NCBI GenBank assembly: GCA_002317355.1
Contig: DCJC01000004.1
Span: 1-51,792 of the forward strand
Direction: 5' to 3'
Source of the DNA: Prevotellaceae bacterium UBA1710
Lineage (GTDB): Bacteria > Bacteroidota > Bacteroidia > Bacteroidales > Bacteroidaceae
DNA length: 51,792 nt
Position numbers and translations under genes: made by a program. Of this stretch, positions 50,658-51,792 are shown piece after piece (the stretch's first letter is position 1; each line of letters begins with the position of its first letter). Under the pieces are notes generated by a model, which ran no database searches, had not been told where the DNA came from, and saw only the letters and a list, made by a program, of their open reading frames with translations.

Positions 50658-50771
50658 CACATGGAATTATAAAAGTATTAGAGAATACTGTTAAACCCAA
50701 TTGATTTAATGTTCATAACACATTGAAACTCTATACGTTAGAGAAGTATTCAAAGATGTAAAGTCTTGCAA

Positions 50772-50784
50772 CCTCTCTCTCCGC
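50772..50784 (+). repeat. attR core of the tRNA-Ser island
   Basis: CCTCTCTCTCCGC, identical to 39330-39342 in the tRNA 3' end. Confidence 0.8.
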
Positions 50785-50785
50785 A

Positions 50786-50815
50786 AAGAACTCAATCAGA
50801 AATGGTTGGGTTCTT
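50786..50815 (+). terminator. Former tRNA terminator beyond attR
   Basis: AAGAACTCAA (50786-50795) pairs with TTGGGTTCTT (50806-50815) and T's continue to 50820. It is likely the chromosomal terminator that followed the tRNA before integration. Confidence 0.7.
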
Positions 50816-50893
50816 TTTTTGTTCATGGAATCCACAGTGAATAGTTCATAGTACGCAGTTCATAGTGCACAATTATATCCGTCAAAATACAAG

Positions 50894-50920
50894 AAGGCTC
50901 ACACATTACGTGCGAGCCTT
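50894..50920 (-). terminator. Hairpin downstream of the smalltalk gene
   Basis: AAGGCTC / GAGCCTT with a 13-base loop; on the minus strand followed by CTTGTATTTT. About 230 bases beyond the smalltalk stop. 50921-51147 holds only dispersed repeat sequence (see 51040-51140 word shared with 9107-9137). Confidence 0.4.
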
Positions 50921-51147
50921 CCCTATTATTATCACAAACAACATCCCCCATGGTTAGAACATTTGTCATATTCCTCCATGATTGGAAGAGTGTAACTACT
51001 CCCTCGCCCTTCGGGGAAGTCGAAGATTCTTGCTCTGGCCGCTCAGCGCTTGCGATGCTTTTATAAAGCGTAGCAACTAAAAGAAGCATCCCTAAGGGCT
51101 GAGCGGATAACATCGGAGTATGTGTCAGGGCGGGAGGAGAGACCGTC

Positions 51148-51240
51148 TTACATACAACTCGTTACTCCGAGTGTTGTTGCTATCGCTGTGAGAATGCTCG
51201 CGATAGTCTGCAGAATGAATTTCCATGTTTCCTTTTTCAT
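51148..51240 (-). CDS. Smalltalk-type small protein
   Basis: A 30-residue peptide: MKKETWKFILQTIASILTAI and then ATTLGVTSCM. This matches the very short, conserved Bacteroidota family named smalltalk protein in genome annotation: charged start, hydrophobic helix, TSCM end. Function unknown; the helix suggests a membrane site. It is too short for usual gene calling. No DNA-binding HU gene, which often sits nearby, is seen in this window. Confidence 0.8.
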   Translation of the reverse strand: MKKETWKFILQTIASILTAIATTLGVTSCM

Positions 51241-51297
51241 AGAGTGCTATATTTTAAAAGATTAAAATGATGTTGGTAATTAAGAAAAAAACAATAA

Positions 51298-51792
51298 AAA
51301 CCCCTCCAAGTTATCGGCTCTTTAGGGAGCCTCATGGCGTCTTGCTTGTTTGAAAGCCTTCGTAAGCCTTCATGCTTCGGCTTCCAGTCTTTCACCCAAT
51401 CAATCCACCACCCTCTGCGAGGGCTTAACTTGTCGGCTCAAAACCACCCCCCGCGGGGGAAACAAGCCTACCCAGTCCCTCCCAAAGGGAAGGGTCCTAC
51501 CCCCCTTACCCCCTCAAGGGGGAGTAGTTACCTTTGAGCGCGGTGGGGGGATATGGTTGGAGTATTACCTTTGAGCGCGGTAAGGGATGGGATTGACGAG
51601 CCCGGTACGGGCGACATATAATAGCGAAGGGCGATAGCCCTGGTAATTGTTGATGCGATGGTTGATGAGCGCCATCGGTGCGACATCTAAAACTGGATGA
51701 GATAATAGGTGTCGGACTTTGACTTTCCCTTCGGCCGTCGACCTTTGGTTCAGCCCTCACAAACCAATGCCATTCAATATAACGGCGCTAAC
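51298..51792. repeat. Repeat-rich noncoding end of the window
   Basis: No gene recognised. It holds CCCTCCC/GGGAGGG-type hairpins (about 51460-51530), a direct repeat TACCTTTGAGCGCGGT (51528 and 51567) and REP-like words GCCCGGTACGGGC (about 51600), GGGCGATAGCCCTGG and GCGACATCTAAAACTGG. REP-like words of this kind occur near REP-associated transposases in other genomes, but no such gene is in the window. Confidence 0.45.

Larger units (their letters stand above)
39330..50784 (+). mobile_element. Integrated plasmid-like island in tRNA-Ser
   Basis: 11.45 kb between 13 bp direct repeats, with a tyrosine integrase just inside the tRNA end. Cargo: replication-protein-like gene with iterons, Toprim primase-like gene, ParA and partner, DEDDh exonuclease, unknown genes, IscB element and hipBA. 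No relaxase or conjugation gene is seen, so it is at most mobilised by others or spreads as a replicon. The tRNA stays intact. Each side has its own terminator after the att core (39351 and 50786). Confidence 0.82.

Noticed and set aside
50823..51113. 96-codon minus-strand frame
   Set aside because: Spans a dispersed repeat and a terminator hairpin; no family features.

Overview
The window looks like a chromosome segment of a Bacteroidota gut or oral bacterium, most likely Prevotella or Segatella. The evidence is the repeated Bacteroidota-type promoter (TTG, 19-20 bases, TAnnTTTG, usually followed by CAC), lipoproteins with an acidic run after the lipobox Cys, DUF2723, DUF3098, DUF4359, DUF4846, TonB-C and CotH family genes, a 30-residue smalltalk-type peptide gene, and Bacteroidota-type integrase and mobile genes. 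The species is inferred from gene content only.

Layout. 1-14.8 kb is mainly housekeeping: a TraB/GumN protein, a DUF1846 protein, the ABC-F ATPase EttA, a FlK-like thioesterase, an alkyltransferase, a D-2-hydroxyacid dehydrogenase, a His-rich CobW GTPase, a WecG/TagA glycosyltransferase, an inositol monophosphatase family enzyme, a DUF2723 membrane protein with DUF3098, and a GNAT acetyltransferase. 14.8-17.1 kb is a gene-poor accessory patch: two same-orientation copies of a hairpin repeat flank a frameshifted ORF coupled to a lipoprotein gene. 17.1-39.1 kb returns to core genes: galE, hrpB, an acyl-CoA synthetase alpha-type protein whose end overlaps hrpB, a TonB-C protein, PrsW, CotH, carB, a low-molecular-weight tyrosine phosphatase, pyruvate kinase and several lipoproteins.

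39.33-50.78 kb is an 11.45 kb integrated island in tRNA-Ser(UGA). A 13 bp piece of the tRNA 3' end is repeated at the far side. The island reads like an integrated plasmid: tyrosine integrase, a winged-helix replication-protein-like gene between two sets of three 20 bp iterons, a Toprim primase-like gene, ParA with a small basic partner, a DEDDh exonuclease, a structured leader RNA before an unknown gene, an IscB element with its omega RNA, two unknown genes and hipBA. A family of TAGCAAAGTTAG-like sites precedes or follows the parA, partner and exonuclease genes, so this block is probably controlled by one DNA-binding protein.

The most notable items are: (i) the IscB, whose RuvC-I aspartate is an asparagine (N58) while the HNH, RuvC-II and RuvC-III residues remain, next to a well-folded omega RNA, in an element whose predicted excision would restore a tight two-gene junction; (ii) the strongly structured leader at 45.06-45.45 kb; (iii) the operator and iteron arrangement of the island; (iv) a 17-unit, 8 bp periodic array in the ettA leader; (v) a dispersed hairpin with a compensatory base pair; and (vi) several dispersed repeats that carry promoters. 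Three small frameshifts were inferred; any of them could be real decay or an assembly error.
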